50,796 bases of DNA from Verrucomicrobiota bacterium (GTDB lineage: Bacteria; Verrucomicrobiota; Verrucomicrobiia; Chthoniobacterales; SZAS-18), in NCBI GenBank assembly GCA_018240025.1, contig JAFEGM010000071.1, positions 1 through 50,796 of the forward strand. Direction: 5' to 3'. Positions 7,652-15,403 of the stretch are shown here, in pieces. The position numbers were made by a program, and so were the translations under genes. The notes below the pieces were generated by a model that saw only the letters and a program-made list of their open reading frames with translations, ran no database searches and was not told where the DNA came from. Position 1 is the stretch's first letter, and each line of letters begins with the position of its first letter.

Positions 7652-9859
7652 TTACAGACCGCGCACGCGCTGCTCGACGCGGAGGTTGGAGACCGGCATG
7701 GGCTTCGGCGCGGCGAGCGGGGCGGGGTTCGCCAGCTGATCGCAGCTGGCCGTGCCGGACGGAGCGGCCGGCGCGGCCGGGGCCGCCGGCGGAGCCGGGA
7801 TGCCAGGCGTCGCCGCGGGTGCTTTCGGCGCCTTGGGCGGGCGCGGCGGCCAGGCGACCTCGAATTCCTCCTCCAGCCCGCGCGAGAGCTGCTGAATGGC
7901 CCGGCGACGCATCTTCGGATCTGCATCCTCGCGGGCGATGGCCGAGAGCTTCTCGGCGGCGATCTTGGACTTCTGGGCCACGCGACCGAGAGCACGAATG
8001 ACCGACTCCTTCACCGGGGCGGGGGCGCCGTCGTAGATCTGACCGAGCGCGCGAATGGAGTCGTCGCCGCCGCTGCGCGAGAGCGAGCGGAAGGCGGCGT
8101 CGCGCACGGCCGAGCCGACCGTGCTGGACTTGGCGATCTCGACGAGGCGCGAAGCGACCTGCGGATTGTCCTTCTGCCGACGGCCGAGCGCGAGCACGGC
8201 GGCCTCACGGACAGCGTCGTCCTTGGCGGCGTCGAGCGCGCGGAGGAGGGCGTCAGTCACTTCCTTGCCCTCGGCCTTGGACAGGGTCTGGATGGATTCG
8301 ATGCGCACGCCGGCATCGGCATCCTCGGCCGCCGAGCGGGCGAGCAGCGCCACCAGTTCGGTGTTGAGCTTCTTCTTCGGCGGCTGGTCGTCGGTGCCGC
8401 TGAAGCTGAAGCGGAGGCCCTTCATGCCCTCGCGCGCTTCGGCCAAGCCTTCCAGCACGCCTTCGCGCAGGCCCGACAAGCCCTCGGTCAGACCTTCGCG
8501 GATGGTCTCCTCGAGCGCCTCGCCGAGATCGGCCGCCTCGCGGCCCTGTTCGCGGGCGCGGCGGGCGTCCTCACGAGCTTTGCGGGCCATTTCGCGGGCC
8601 TTCTCGCGCAATTCGCGGGTATCCTCCGGCACCGTGATGGTGATGCTGCGGCCGGAATCGTCGTTCTGGACCGTGATGAAATCGCTCAGCACCGACGGAC
8701 GCTCGACCTCCGGAAGAGCGGCCCAGGCGCGCTGGAAGCCGCTGACGGCGAGCACGGCGACGACGATGACCAGCGCCGCCCGACCCGGGGCGAGCCGCGG
8801 GCTGGCGGGAGCGCCACGGCGGGCGAGGATGTTCTCCACCCGGCGGAAGAGGTGCGGCTTCGAGCTGACCGCCATGCCGTGGGCGAGACGCAGCGAACTG
8901 CCCGTTTCCAGGCGCAGGCCGGCGATCTTGGTCAGGCAACGGGCGTAGGTCTTCGGGCGCGGTGCGGCGGCCAGCACCCACTCGTCGCAGGCCGACTCGC
9001 GGGCGAGTTCGGCCTCGCGCACCACTTGGCGCAGACCGGGGAGCGGCCAGAGCAAAGCCTCGACCACGCGGGTGGCGGCCTGCATCCAGTCGTCGCCGCG
9101 TTCCAGATGCGCCAGTTCGTGGCGCAGGACCTGCGCGACCTCTTCCTCGCTCAGCTCGCATTCGAGCGCCTGCGGCAGCAGGATGAGCGCGCGGCCGAGC
9201 CCCGCGGCGGCGGGGGATTTCAAGTCGGCCGTGCGGCGCACTTCGACCGCCCGGCGCGGCGCCGCAGCGCGCAGCTCGCGCGCGGCCAGTTCGGCGAGCT
9301 CGGCGGGGAGCGGCGTGGAGCGGCGCTTGATGCGGGCGAGCCGGAGGGCATCCGCCGCCAGTCGGCCGAGGCGCCAGAGCGCGCCGCCGACCCAGACGAT
9401 CGCAAAGGCCACGACCGCCAGCGACCAAGCCACCCGCAGCGAGCGCCAGCCGTCGCCCGCGGCCGCCGGGGCGGCATTGGGCAGCAGCACGATGGGACTG
9501 ACGCCACCTTCTTCCGAGTTGGAATGCGGCAGCGCGACGATGGGAGCGTCGCTGCGCGGCGTCGAGGTCGGGCGCAGGCCCGCGGCGGCGGCCGCCTTGG
9601 CCAGACGCGCCGAGCCGAGGCGGCTGGCGGTTTCGGAGATCGGTTCGCTGGCAGGCTGGAGCGCCAGCACGAGCCAGAGCGCCGTGGCGGCGGGGACGGC
9701 CGACCAGACGAGGCAATGCGCGGCCGCATTCCACTGCGGATTCCGGCGCAGGAGCAGCCAGGCGGCGGCGGCGAGAGTCAGCAACACGGCGAGGGCGCCG
9801 AGGTAGAGCGCCGCGACGGAGAAGGCGGCGGATTCGAGGGCTGGGAGCCAGGTTTTCAT
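7652..9859 (-). CDS. M56 (BlaR1-type) membrane metalloprotease with C-terminal HEAT repeats
   Basis: 735 residues. Two N-terminal membrane helices (about 12-37 and 46-67) and a third (about 141-163) precede a cytoplasmic zinc protease domain with HELAH (247-251), then the downstream M56 zinc-ligand motif ESACDEW. A fourth helix lies at about 360-375. In BlaR1/MecR1 the region after the last helix is a beta-lactam-binding sensor. Here it is a charged helical segment (about 395-470), several HEAT-type repeats (about 495-680; for example VREAAVLALGRRQ and VIRALGRVAQ) and a Pro/Ala-rich tail. BlaI-type repressors are the expected cleavage targets, and one is encoded 41 bases upstream on the same strand. 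The signal sensed is unknown; HEAT repeats suggest a protein ligand. Confidence 0.88.
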   Translation of the reverse strand: MKTWLPALESAAFSVAALYLGALAVLLTLAAAAWLLLRRNPQWNAAAHCLVWSAVPAATALWLVLALQPASEPISETASRLGSARLAKAAAAAGLRPTSTPRSDAPIVALPHSNSEEGGVSPIVLLPNAAPAAAGDGWRSLRVAWSLAVVAFAIVWVGGALWRLGRLAADALRLARIKRRSTPLPAELAELAARELRAAAPRRAVEVRRTADLKSPAAAGLGRALILLPQALECELSEEEVAQVLRHELAHLERGDDWMQAATRVVEALLWPLPGLRQVVREAELARESACDEWVLAAAPRPKTYARCLTKIAGLRLETGSSLRLAHGMAVSSKPHLFRRVENILARRGAPASPRLAPGRAALVIVVAVLAVSGFQRAWAALPEVERPSVLSDFITVQNDDSGRSITITVPEDTRELREKAREMARKAREDARRAREQGREAADLGEALEETIREGLTEGLSGLREGVLEGLAEAREGMKGLRFSFSGTDDQPPKKKLNTELVALLARSAAEDADAGVRIESIQTLSKAEGKEVTDALLRALDAAKDDAVREAAVLALGRRQKDNPQVASRLVEIAKSSTVGSAVRDAAFRSLSRSGGDDSIRALGQIYDGAPAPVKESVIRALGRVAQKSKIAAEKLSAIAREDADPKMRRRAIQQLSRGLEEEFEVAWPPRPPKAPKAPAATPGIPAPPAAPAAPAAPSGTASCDQLANPAPLAAPKPMPVSNLRVEQRVRGL

Positions 9860-9900
9860 GCGGTTGGGACGAAAGTTTGGACGAGAGTGTGGAAGGGGGA

Positions 9901-10302
9901 TCAGGACCGGGACGGCGCAGCGTCGTCCTGATGAGCCTCGATGAGCGCCTGGAGCCGGCGGAGTTCGGCGGCGTCGACGGATTCGGTCTCGAGGAGATTC
10001 TGCAGGAGGAGATCGGGCTGATCGTCGAAGAATCGGCGCATCAGTTGCTTGAGCGCGCTCTGCCGGGCCGAGGCCTGATCGACGAGCGGGTGGTACACGA
10101 AGGCGGCGCCTTCCTTGTCGTGGCCGACGTAGCCCTTGCGCTCCAGAATGCGCAGGGTGGTCAGGACCGTGGAGTAGGAAAGCCCGTGGCGGCTGTGGAG
10201 GGCATCGACGATGTCCTGGACCGTCGCGCGACCGCGCTGCCAGAGCACGGTCATGGGGCGGAGTTCGGCCTCGGTCAGAGTTTCGGAAGAGGGGCGGGCC
10301 AT
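9901..10302 (-). CDS. BlaI/MecI/CopY-family transcriptional repressor
   Basis: 133 residues. Winged helix-turn-helix at about 9-75 (LTEAELRPMTVLWQRGRATV, then YSTVLTTLRILERKGYVGHD) and a C-terminal dimerisation region (LMRRFFDDQPDLLLQNLLET). In this family the dimer represses its own operon until cleaved by the partner M56 protease. The gene is first in a two-gene operon with the M56-HEAT protein. No cysteine-rich CopY-like tail is present, so copper sensing is unlikely. Candidate operators lie just upstream, at 10308-10319 and 10354-10365. Confidence 0.92.
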   Translation of the reverse strand: MARPSSETLTEAELRPMTVLWQRGRATVQDIVDALHSRHGLSYSTVLTTLRILERKGYVGHDKEGAAFVYHPLVDQASARQSALKQLMRRFFDDQPDLLLQNLLETESVDAAELRRLQALIEAHQDDAAPSRS

Positions 10303-10307
10303 GTCTG

Positions 10308-10365
10308 CTAAAGAATTAGTAGGCCAAGGCTAGAGACCGCTTTTCGCGCCGTCAATGAATTCATT
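10308..10365 (-). promoter_or_regulatory. Candidate BlaI operators upstream of the repressor gene
   Basis: Two A/T-rich dyads stand out in GC-rich surroundings. CTAAAGAATTAG (10308-10319) is 6 bases from the blaI-like start codon, and AATGAATTCATT (10354-10365) is a perfect 12-bp palindrome. Both are followed by the string TTAGTA. BlaI-family repressors bind short A/T-rich dyads in their own promoters; assignment here is inference. Confidence 0.4.
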
Positions 10366-10462
10366 AGTACCGAGCCCGTTCAGAGGCCGGAAGCGCAAGA
10401 ATGGCGAGCTGGTCGGGGGCGTCGCAGCGGCCGGCCGACGCGGCAAACGGAAACTGGGGCGT

Positions 10463-10605
10463 GCTCACGACCAGGCTTCAGTCCTGAAGCGTGAGCGGGA
10501 AATGCGTGGGAGACACACCGGTCGCGCGGCAATTGCGAGCGGCGAATCGTGCTGCGGGGGAGGCGGCTGTCCTCTTCGCCGACCCCGGCATCCGGCAAGT
10601 GTCGT
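10463..10605 (+). ncRNA. Cobalamin-riboswitch-like leader (divergent)
   Basis: Ordered elements resemble the cobalamin aptamer. A hairpin (GCTTCAG-tc-CTGAAGC, 10475-10490, inside GCTCAC/GTGAGC) ends in GTGAGCGGGAA (10491-10501; consensus TGAAA-GGGAA). Then come GTGGGAGACAC (10506-10516; consensus GGTGnnAnnCC), CCGGTCGCGC and AATTGCGAGCGGCGA (10518-10545; consensus CGCnACTGTGAnCGG), GGGGGAGGCG...CGCC (10556-10580; consensus GGGAAGGCG) and GACCCCGGCATCCGGC (10581-10596; consensus B12 box AGCCnGGAnACCnGCC). Several core positions deviate and the peripheral arm is short, so it may be a divergent variant, a decayed copy or a chance match. Confidence 0.4.
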
Positions 10606-10614
10606 ATTTCCAGC

Positions 10615-10642
10615 GCGCGGTGGTTCCGCTACAAGACCGCGC
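10615..10642 (+). promoter_or_regulatory. Hairpin just before the beta-helix gene (possible expression platform)
   Basis: A perfect 7-bp stem GCGCGGT / ACCGCGC with a 14-base loop ends 13 bases before the ATG at 10656. It would cover the translation-initiation region, a normal position for a translational expression platform after an aptamer. Confidence 0.35.
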
Positions 10643-10655
10643 AATCCGTTCTGCC

Positions 10656-11645
10656 ATGAGACTTGCCACCTTCTGCCTCCTCGCTGCACTCCCTGCGTCT
10701 GCTGTCCTTGCCCAAGGTTCGCTGACCCCACCCGGAGCTCCCGCCCCCACGCAGAAGTCCCTCGACCAGATCGAAGCGCGCACGCCCATTTCGAGCCTGC
10801 CCATCAGCATATCCACCCCCGGAAGCTACTACCTTACGGGCAATCTCAGCGTCACTACCGGCAACGGCATCACGATCGCTGCGGACCAGGTGACCCTCGA
10901 TCTCAATGGCTTTGCCATCTCTTCCTCGGCCAATCCGGCTTCCGGCACGGCTATCCTCTTCAGCGGCGTGCGCCGCAATGTGACAATCCGCAACGGCTTC
11001 ATTCGGAGCGGCACCACCTTCGCCGCCGGCGTCTTCACCGGGCTGGGTTTCGCGGATGGCATTCAAAGCTCCGTCGCCACGGCCGCCAACCTCCGGATCG
11101 CCGACCTCGGGGTCCACGGCGTGGCTGGCGATGGCATCAACTTATCCTCGGTGGTCGTCTCGACCCTGGTGGTCGAGCGCTGCTCGGTTTCGGTCTGCAG
11201 CGGCTTCGGAATTCAGGCCGGACAGGTGGTCGAATGCAGGGTGGATACCGTCGGCAACACCGGCATTGCGGCCGACTCGGTGATGAATTGCAACGCCGAA
11301 ACGGTCAATACCGCGGTCGCCTCGGCGGCGGGGATCAACGCGGCGTCCAACGTGCACAACTCCCGCGGGGTCTCCGTGAGCGGCTCCGGCATGGTGGGAA
11401 TCAACGTGACGAACTCCCGGGGCCTCAGCACGTCCGGGGCGGGGATCAGCTGCACCAACGCCCAGAACTGCGAGGGGACGAGCACCTCCGGATCGGCCGG
11501 GATCAACGCGAGCAGCGGAACCGTCAGCTTTTCACGCGGCCGACGTGACGGGGGCAACGCGATCATTTGCACCAACGCAATCGGCTGCACGGTCACCGGA
11601 ACGGGGGTCGTCAGCGCCACGAACAAATCGCTCGGCACGCCATAG
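10656..11645 (+). CDS. Secreted right-handed parallel beta-helix protein
   Basis: 329 residues. Signal peptide MRLATFCLLAALPASAVLA with cleavage before QG, then the motif LTPPGAPAPTQKSLDQIEAR and SISTPGSYYLTGNLSV, an N-terminal block I recognise from many secreted beta-helix proteins of Verrucomicrobiota. The remainder is short repeating strands rich in Gly, Ser, Thr, Asn and Val (ITIAADQVTLDLNGFAIS, NVTIRNGFIRSG, CNAETVN, SRGVSVSGSG), typical of pectate-lyase-like solenoids. No catalytic residues can be assigned. Cys residues recur along the coil. The ATG at 10656 is chosen because it starts the signal peptide. The probable location is the cell surface or periplasm. It is preceded by a structured leader and stands alone. 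Confidence 0.8.
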   Translation: MRLATFCLLAALPASAVLAQGSLTPPGAPAPTQKSLDQIEARTPISSLPISISTPGSYYLTGNLSVTTGNGITIAADQVTLDLNGFAISSSANPASGTAILFSGVRRNVTIRNGFIRSGTTFAAGVFTGLGFADGIQSSVATAANLRIADLGVHGVAGDGINLSSVVVSTLVVERCSVSVCSGFGIQAGQVVECRVDTVGNTGIAADSVMNCNAETVNTAVASAAGINAASNVHNSRGVSVSGSGMVGINVTNSRGLSTSGAGISCTNAQNCEGTSTSGSAGINASSGTVSFSRGRRDGGNAIICTNAIGCTVTGTGVVSATNKSLGTP

Positions 11646-11733
11646 ACGGTCGGCCGCGTGGAAGGGCCGGGCGACCCGCCGCCCGGGCCGCAAATGCGAG
11701 TGGCGAACGGCGCGGATCGAATGAGCATGCGTC

Positions 11734-12921
11734 ATGTCCAGTCCCTCCGATCTGTTCGCGCACCGCATGCGTGGCATGCGTCCCTCGACCATCCGCGAGA
11801 TCCTCAAGATCACCGCGCAGCCTGAGATCATCTCCTTCGCGGGCGGGCTGCCGGCGCCGGAATTGTTTCCGGTCGAGGCGGTCCGGGCGGCGGCCGACCG
11901 TGTGCTGCGCGACTCGGGTCCGGAGGCGCTGCAATACGGCCCCAGCGAAGGCTTCGCGCCGCTGCGCGAGTGGATTGCGGCCGAGGTGCAGGGCCGCGGG
12001 GTGCGCGCGCAGGCTTCGGAGGTGCTCATCACCAACGGCTCGCAGCAGGTGCTCGACCTCACTGGCAAGATCTTCCTCGATCCGGGCGACGCGGTGCTGA
12101 CGGAGAATCCGACCTATCTCGCCGCCATCCAGGCCTTCCAAACGCTCGAGGCCAAGTTCGTGCCAGTGCCGACCGATGAGCATGGACTCATCCCGGAAGC
12201 CATCCCGGAGCTGATCGCGCAGCATCGGCCGAAGTTCCTCTACACGATCCCCACTTTTCAGAATCCGACCGGCATCACGCTCATCGCCGAGCGCCGGCAG
12301 AAACTTGCGCGCCTTGCGGCCGAGCATCGCCTGCTGATCATCGAGGACGATCCGTATGGCAAGCTGCGCTATCGCGGCGCGGAGATCCCGCCCATCAAGC
12401 ACTGGGACGAAGCCGGGCAGGTCCTTTACGCCAGCACGTTCTCCAAGACCATCGCCCCCGGCCTGCGCCTCGGCTGGGTGGTCGCGCCGGCCGAGATTTT
12501 TCATCAGCTGCTGATCGTGAAGCAGGCTTCCGATCTGCATACGTCGAGCTTCGACCAGCGCGTCGCCTACGCCTACCTGACGCAGAACGATCAGGCTGCG
12601 CATCTGGAGAAGATCCGCTCCGCCTATGGCGCCCGCTTCGACCTGATGGACGAGACGCTCCGCGCCGAGATGCCGCCAGGCTTCCGCTGGACCCGCCCCG
12701 AAGGCGGCATGTTCCTCTGGATCACCGGCCCGGCCGAGCTGGACGGCATGGCGCTGCTGCCCAAGGCGGTGGAGAAGAAGGTCGCCTTCGTGCCCGGCCG
12801 CGACTTCTTCCCCAGCGGCGGCGGCACCAACTTCCTGCGGCTCAATTACTCCAACTCGACCCCCGAGCGCATCCGCGAAGGCGTGCGGCGACTGGCCGAA
12901 TTGTGTCGGAGCGAAGGATAG
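11734..12921 (+). CDS. PLP-dependent class I/II aminotransferase (LysN/2-aminoadipate type)
   Basis: 395 residues, fold type I. Seen: the N-terminal EIISFAGGLPAPELFPVEAV typical of the LysN/KAT-II group, QYGPSEGFAPLREWIA, the cofactor ring-stacking segment TNGSQQVLDLTGKIF, IPTFQNPTG with the conserved Asn, IEDDPYGKLRY with the PLP-binding Asp and Tyr, the Schiff-base lysine in STFSKTIAPGLRLGW (Lys238), and the substrate-carboxylate Arg in FLRLNYS. Members transaminate 2-aminoadipate, aromatic or branched-chain amino acids with 2-oxoglutarate; the exact substrate cannot be read from sequence. There is no N-terminal GntR domain, so it is an enzyme, not a MocR regulator. Confidence 0.92.
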   Translation: MSSPSDLFAHRMRGMRPSTIREILKITAQPEIISFAGGLPAPELFPVEAVRAAADRVLRDSGPEALQYGPSEGFAPLREWIAAEVQGRGVRAQASEVLITNGSQQVLDLTGKIFLDPGDAVLTENPTYLAAIQAFQTLEAKFVPVPTDEHGLIPEAIPELIAQHRPKFLYTIPTFQNPTGITLIAERRQKLARLAAEHRLLIIEDDPYGKLRYRGAEIPPIKHWDEAGQVLYASTFSKTIAPGLRLGWVVAPAEIFHQLLIVKQASDLHTSSFDQRVAYAYLTQNDQAAHLEKIRSAYGARFDLMDETLRAEMPPGFRWTRPEGGMFLWITGPAELDGMALLPKAVEKKVAFVPGRDFFPSGGGTNFLRLNYSNSTPERIREGVRRLAELCRSEG

Positions 12922-12955
12922 CGGCAGGAAGTTTGGCCTGCGGCAGCGTCGCTTC

Positions 12956-12982
12956 GAGGACGAGGACGAGGACGAGGACGAG
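12956..12982. repeat. Hexanucleotide repeat gaggac x4
   Basis: Four perfect tandem gaggac units (12956-12979) plus gag, in the space between the aminotransferase and the next gene. The same intergenic region has two similar segments about 100 bases apart (ggcaggaagtttggcctgc near 12923 and gccaggaagtggcttgccg near 13027), an imperfect direct repeat. Confidence 0.6.
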
Positions 12983-13073
12983 CGCCGGAGGCAGGGCTCG
13001 CCTGCGGCCGCGCTGAACTCTTCCCGCCAGGAAGTGGCTTGCCGGCGTGGGGCCGGATTGGCTGTATGGATCG

Positions 13074-15143
13074 ATGCGTTGGGGGTTGTCGCTTTCCTGC
13101 TGGAGTATTTGCACGCTGGGAGCTGTCGACGCCTCGTCGTTGGCCACGCTCGAGCGCAAACAGCTGGCCGAGTGGATGGGGCTGGACGCACAGCGAGCGC
13201 GCCCGCTCGACGTTCGGCCATGGGTGGAGGTGCCCGCGGGAATCTGGGAGATGCCGCCCCGGCAAGCAGCAGAGCTCCTGGCAGTCGCCAATACGCCGGT
13301 ACCGTTCCGAGCGATGTGGAAGGTCTCATTCGCGCCTTCCGAGGGGTCGCTGCCAGGCTCCGGGACGCTCTCAGCCAGCGCCGGTTTTCTGGGCTCGTCC
13401 TACGTTCAGCTTCGTTTGGGCAGCGAGACCGCCAGCCTGTCACAGGCCACCCCGCTCAACGGGCCGATTTGGCGCTTCCGTGAGATCAGCCTGCCGCCCG
13501 CGAAGGGGCGGCAATTGGCCGCAATCATCTGGTGGCTGGGCCGTCTGCGTATTCTCAAGACGGGCGTTCCCTCCCCCGAAGACTTCGTTTCCAGAATACA
13601 CTCCTCGCACGCCCCGTGGGTGAGCCTGCAACTGGACGGGGAGAACGGGCAGGTTTTGTTGCACAAAGCAGGACAACTCGCGCTGGTTCCGCTGACGACT
13701 CCGGGCGGATGGACCCCGGAAGACCTCGACAGTTATGCGGCCACTTTGGCCTGGTATGTTCTGAAACAGCTCAGCGAAGACAGCGAACTAACGGCAGCTC
13801 CGCGCGTGCCTCTGGCGGATTGGCCGGCTGAAAGCGTGGAGCAGCTGAGGCGAATGCTGCCCCAGCTGACACCTCGACTGGGTCAAGGTGCCTTCTCCTT
13901 CCTCGAGACTTGCGCAGACGCCATCGCGAACGTGCCTTTGCCGGAGCAGGAACCGACCTTGCGACGCTGGCAGCTGGAACTGGCGAGGTTGCCGGTGCGA
14001 GGGGATCGGCGGCATCGAGCGGAGCTGAAGCGGAGGCTGGCGCACGCCCGCAAGGTGCTTTCTGAGCGAGCGCAGCCGGATCGGCTGGCTGCCCGGCTCC
14101 GCTCGCCTGAGACTGACTGGGAAACGCCGTTCCTGCTCCTGCGCCGCCTCGATCTGGCAAAAGCCGTGGCCGCCCTGGCGGACCGCTACGCTGCTCTGCC
14201 GTCCCCGCGCGATTGGCAGGTACTCTACGCCGCTCGTGAGCTGGATTCCCCGGCGCGGGTCGCCCTCCTGCAGGCGGCGGCGCGGCATCCACGCGCCACG
14301 CCCGCTGCGCGTGCCTCGGCCGCGTTGGAACTGGCGGAAGCCAAGTTGACCGAAGGCACGACGGATTTTGCCGAACTGCGGCGCATTGCCTTGGATCTTC
14401 GCTTGTCGATCCAGCATCGCCTGCATGCCCTCCGACTGCTGGCCCCCGTCGGCGATCCCTGGCGAGACCCCGGCCATGAGACACAGGTCACGCTGCGGAG
14501 ACTGGCTGGAGGGTGGCGCGAGGCAGCGACCAGAGAACTCGAATTGGTCTGCGAGGCCGTGCTGGCGGCGGCGGGTCGCGGAGATGCCGACGAGTCCGTA
14601 CTCGCAGCTTGCGAAGGCCTCTTGCGCGGTGCCCGGCTGCGGGATGACCGGTCAGCATCGAGCGTGCAGTACGCGGCCGGTCTTCTCGCCCACGGCAACT
14701 CCGCAGAAGTGCGCGCACGCCTGCGGGCTGCGCTGGTGGCCTCGGGTTTCGGCTCGGCGGCGCGGGTCGACGGTCTGGCTCGGGCTTGCTGGCTGGGGAA
14801 TTTACGCGAAATCGAGCCGCGCCTCCTTCCAGCAGCCACGCGCGGTGCCGCGACGCCCGGGCCGAACGCGAAGGCCTCCTCGCACGAAGCCCGGCGGGTG
14901 CTTTCCCTTTGGGCTGAAACCGATGTCACGACCCGGGCGAAACTGCTGCTGGCCTGGCGGCCCACCGACTCTGCGGCCGTTCATTGGCGGATGCTGCGCG
15001 AACTCCGCACCCTGAATTCGCAGCTGAGCCACCGGCAGCGGGCCGAAGTGGCCGAGTTCGTGCGTTGGTGCCAGCAGAACTTTCACAGCTGGCACCCTGG
15101 CGACCTGTGGCCGGCCGCGCTGACCATCCTGGCCGGGCCGTGA
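13074..15143 (+). CDS. Large secreted alpha-helical protein of unknown function
   Basis: 689 residues if started at the ATG at 13074, which gives a plausible signal peptide (MRWGLSLSCWSICTLGAVDA); an upstream ATG at 13047 adds nine residues. The first 250 residues mix strands and helices, with VSFAPSEG, YVQLRLGSETASL and VSLQLDGENGQVLLH. From about 260 the protein is helical and repeat-like, with many Leu/Ala/Arg helices, such as RRWQLELARLPVRGDRRHRA and RIALDLRLSIQHRLHALRLL, resembling a TPR/HEAT-type solenoid without a clean consensus. No catalytic motif is recognised. Codon choice looks somewhat less GC3-extreme than in neighbours (more ttg, ctt and gaa-type codons), hinting at a different history. 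Function unknown. Confidence 0.7.
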   Translation: MRWGLSLSCWSICTLGAVDASSLATLERKQLAEWMGLDAQRARPLDVRPWVEVPAGIWEMPPRQAAELLAVANTPVPFRAMWKVSFAPSEGSLPGSGTLSASAGFLGSSYVQLRLGSETASLSQATPLNGPIWRFREISLPPAKGRQLAAIIWWLGRLRILKTGVPSPEDFVSRIHSSHAPWVSLQLDGENGQVLLHKAGQLALVPLTTPGGWTPEDLDSYAATLAWYVLKQLSEDSELTAAPRVPLADWPAESVEQLRRMLPQLTPRLGQGAFSFLETCADAIANVPLPEQEPTLRRWQLELARLPVRGDRRHRAELKRRLAHARKVLSERAQPDRLAARLRSPETDWETPFLLLRRLDLAKAVAALADRYAALPSPRDWQVLYAARELDSPARVALLQAAARHPRATPAARASAALELAEAKLTEGTTDFAELRRIALDLRLSIQHRLHALRLLAPVGDPWRDPGHETQVTLRRLAGGWREAATRELELVCEAVLAAAGRGDADESVLAACEGLLRGARLRDDRSASSVQYAAGLLAHGNSAEVRARLRAALVASGFGSAARVDGLARACWLGNLREIEPRLLPAATRGAATPGPNAKASSHEARRVLSLWAETDVTTRAKLLLAWRPTDSAAVHWRMLRELRTLNSQLSHRQRAEVAEFVRWCQQNFHSWHPGDLWPAALTILAGP

Positions 15144-15166
15144 AGTGAGTCGGTACCTTTCCCGCC

Positions 15167-15316
15167 TCACTCACCCCACGAGCCCCCGGCCGCGGCCAGG
15201 GCGGCGGCGATCTCGCTGCGCTGGCCACGTAGGCGGCGGCCGTTTTCGAGGTTGCGGGGCGTGATGGGGCCGACCGGGGTGAGGATGACCTGCTCCCAGT
15301 TTTGGGATGGCGGCAT
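15167..15316 (-). CDS. Possible 49-residue small protein
   Basis: A short minus-strand frame reads [20 protein letters not shown] and ends in an Ala-rich helix plus GGSWGE. The composition looks protein-like, and it fills an otherwise empty 260-base gap. Its ATG lies inside a perfect 8-bp hairpin (15302-15321). There is no ribosome-binding site and no known family. Treat as a candidate only. Confidence 0.3.
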   Translation of the reverse strand: MPPSQNWEQVILTPVGPITPRNLENGRRLRGQRSEIAAALAAAGGSWGE

Positions 15317-15321
15317 CCCAA
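15302..15321. promoter_or_regulatory. Perfect inverted repeat TTGGGATG-gcgg-CATCCCAA
   Basis: 8-bp arms around a 4-base loop, about 85 bases upstream of the ADOP permease start and overlapping the start of the candidate small minus-strand gene. It could be an operator or an RNA hairpin. No T tract follows. Confidence 0.4.
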
Positions 15322-15403
15322 GGTCGCCGCGCCTGGGCCGTGCATTCTGCGGAACCCAGAGGGGTCATCCCTTGGCACGCGGCTTGCGCCGGGTCGCGCG
15401 CGC

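Noticed and set aside
7652..10302. Beta-lactam resistance operon
   Set aside because: There is a BlaI/M56 pair, but no beta-lactamase gene and no penicillin-binding sensor domain.
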